Origin: Acidobacteriota bacterium | GTDB taxonomy: Bacteria; Planctomycetota; Phycisphaerae; WQYP01; JAJZKJ01 | Length of the DNA: 6,959 nucleotides | Reading direction: 5' to 3' | Assembly (NCBI GenBank): GCA_021804195.1 | Contig: JAJZKJ010000113.1 | Coordinates: 1 to 6,959, forward strand | Shown: piece by piece, positions 6,082 through 6,959 of the stretch | Layout: every line of letters begins with the position of its first letter | Position numbering within the stretch: the stretch's first letter is position 1 | The notes under the pieces: model-generated | Told to the model about the DNA's origin: nothing | The model's input: the letters and a program-made list of their open reading frames with translations, nothing else | The model's database searches: none | Program-made: the position numbers and the translations under genes

Positions 6082-6179
6082 TGCCGCAAGGTAGTGGAGG
6101 CGTGGTGGACGAGGCGGGAGAAAGAGAAAACAGCGGGAGAACTGTGGGAAGAGCGGACAGAGCTATTTATGAAGAGTGC

Positions 6180-6242
6180 ATGAAGATGCCAAGGGCGGAA
6201 ATTCCTGTAAACAGAACAGGGAATTCAGGAATTGAGAAATGA
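6180..6242 (+). CDS. 20-aa upstream ORF in the regulator leader
   Basis: An ATG at 6180 opens 20 codons ending with TGA at 6240-6242, overlapping the regulator ATG (6239-6241) in an ATGA junction. The frame runs through the leader hairpin and the regulator's AGGA site. The only upstream purine run is GAAGAG, so initiation is probably weak. Short frames of this size arise by chance, so it is listed because of the exact 4-base overlap, which resembles the arrangement at the kinase gene. Confidence 0.25.
   Translation: MKMPRAEIPVNRTGNSGIEK
6200..6225 (+). promoter_or_regulatory. Hairpin/inverted repeat before the regulator's ribosome site
   Basis: AATTCCTGT (6200-6208) pairs with ACAGGGAATT (6216-6225), with one bulged G and a 7-base loop. 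It sits just before the AGGA at 6227-6230. It could be an RNA hairpin that tunes translation or a DNA operator for a dimeric regulator. Confidence 0.4.
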
Positions 6243-6946
6243 AAATGACTGCAAGGGCAGCGAGACCGGCGAAGGCTCTCCGCGCGGCGGCGGAGAAACC
6301 CAAGCTGGAGATCCTGTCGGGCCCGCCGATGCTGAGCCAACTGGTGCGGGAGCATTTTCAGGCGGCGGGCTGGCAGGCGGCCTCAAGAGCGGCAGGACCG
6401 ACGCCGGCGGCAGAACCAGCGGCTTCCCGGAATGATGATGGAGGTGAAGCACAAGTACTGCTCTGGCTGTGGCAGGGCGGGGCACAAGAACTGGACATGA
6501 TGCGACAGTGGGCAAAGTCAGGAACGACGCAACAACTGCTGGTGGTGGGCAACGCGCAATATGCCACATTTGCCCGCCTTGAAGAAGAGCTGATCCTGAT
6601 GGGAGCGGGCGGCTGCGCGGGCGAACATGAGGGCCTGCAGCGGCTGCAGACGATGGCGGCATCGGTCGCCGCGGGCGAGGCCTGCTTCAGCGGCACCGCC
6701 TACCGGCGGGTGATCGCCCGGCTGCGGGCGGGCGATGCGGCGGCGCACAACCCGGCGCCGGAGCTGGCTTTGACCAGCCGGGAACGTGACATTCTGCGGG
6801 CGATCGAGCGCGGGTTGTGCAATAAAGAAATTTCCTGCGAACTGGGGCTGGCGCTCAGCACCGTCAAGGCCCATATCCAGAATTTGTTTAAAAAATTCGG
6901 GGTCAACAGCCGGCTGGGCCTGCTGCTGCGGGCGCTGAAGGGGTAA
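6239..6946 (+). CDS. NarL/LuxR-family regulator with degenerate receiver domain
   Basis: A 235-aa DNA-binding transcription regulator. The C-terminal LuxR helix-turn-helix (about 176-235) is well conserved: LTSRERDIL, the NKEIS segment (195-199), STVKAHIQNLFKKFGV and a final Arg225. The N-terminal part (about 20-150) aligns by eye with a response-regulator receiver but has lost its active site. The acidic pair is Ser27-Gly28 (LSGPP), the phospho-acceptor position is Trp76 (LLWLWQGG), the switch Thr position is Gly104 (LVVGN) and the conserved Lys position is Glu129. An Ala/Pro-rich insert lies at about 50-70. Phosphorylation is therefore unlikely; input may be a ligand, a partner or abundance alone. 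AGGA at 6227-6230, 8 bases upstream, supports the start. Likely target genes are the divergent orphan and the neighbouring export genes, by position. Confidence 0.88.
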   Translation: MKMTARAARPAKALRAAAEKPKLEILSGPPMLSQLVREHFQAAGWQAASRAAGPTPAAEPAASRNDDGGEAQVLLWLWQGGAQELDMMRQWAKSGTTQQLLVVGNAQYATFARLEEELILMGAGGCAGEHEGLQRLQTMAASVAAGEACFSGTAYRRVIARLRAGDAAAHNPAPELALTSRERDILRAIERGLCNKEISCELGLALSTVKAHIQNLFKKFGVNSRLGLLLRALKG

Positions 6947-6959
6947 TGGGCGGCCGATA
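6946..6959 (+). CDS. Possible start of the next gene (partial)
   Basis: An ATG at 6946 shares one base with the regulator's TAA (TAATG) and runs off the window after four codons. The junction type suits a coupled downstream gene, but nothing else supports it. Confidence 0.15.

Larger units (their letters stand above)
5820..6238. other. Divergent intergenic control region
   Basis: These 419 bases separate the leftward orphan gene from the rightward regulator and contain no convincing full-size gene. The left part (to about 6000) would be the long leader of the orphan gene. The middle holds back-to-back promoter candidates. The right part (6082-6238) is the regulator's leader: a purine-rich stretch (about 6091-6165), a short upstream ORF and a hairpin just before the ribosome site. 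Longer frames here are AT-rich in third positions and look non-coding. Confidence 0.5.

Noticed and set aside
1..6959. CRISPR arrays, tRNA or rRNA genes, insertion sequences
   Set aside because: No spaced repeat arrays, cloverleaf-like stretches, rRNA motifs, transposase frames or terminal inverted repeats were seen. The only long repeat is the 43-bp pair.

Overview
The window is a GC-rich bacterial exopolysaccharide or capsule export locus with a small regulatory block on its right. Coding bias is strongly GC3-rich. The combination of an ExoP/Wzc-type tyrosine autokinase, a Wza-type export protein, a FecR-like secreted protein and a NarL/LuxR-type regulator, together with Ala/Gly/Pro-rich protein style, suggests Acidobacteriota (Terriglobia-like). 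That assignment is an inference from protein style, and no marker gene is present.

Layout, left to right. Positions 1-139 hold no confident gene. Positions 140-4553 hold a leftward operon whose reading frames all overlap end to start. In order of transcription these are a 30-codon ORF (4553-4461), a zinc-ribbon SAM methyltransferase (4468-3599), a 36-codon ORF (3599-3489), a 772-aa polysaccharide co-polymerase/tyrosine kinase (3492-1174) and a 345-aa outer-membrane polysaccharide export protein (1177-140). A probable sigma70 promoter lies at 4591-4619. Next comes a separate leftward FecR-like gene (5340-4690) with its own promoter, a strong Shine-Dalgarno sequence and an intrinsic terminator. 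A small leftward orphan gene (5819-5544) follows. It is divergent from a rightward LuxR-type regulator (6239-6946), and the intergenic region carries back-to-back promoter candidates.

Working model: the kinase and the export protein form the envelope-spanning export machine. The methyltransferase probably modifies the exported glycan or its precursor. The LuxR-type protein, whose receiver-like domain has lost all its phosphorylation residues, may control the divergent and downstream genes without phosphorelay input.

The most unusual structure is an identical 43-bp direct repeat (3557-3599 and 4511-4553). It flanks the AT-rich methyltransferase gene and begins exactly at an ATG in both copies. 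Each copy therefore opens a short ORF with the same first 14 residues (MSASPEPQLDRLLP), and each ORF ends overlapping the start codon of the next gene. This looks like the footprint of a gene insertion or duplication that kept translational coupling, or like a duplicated leader-peptide cassette.
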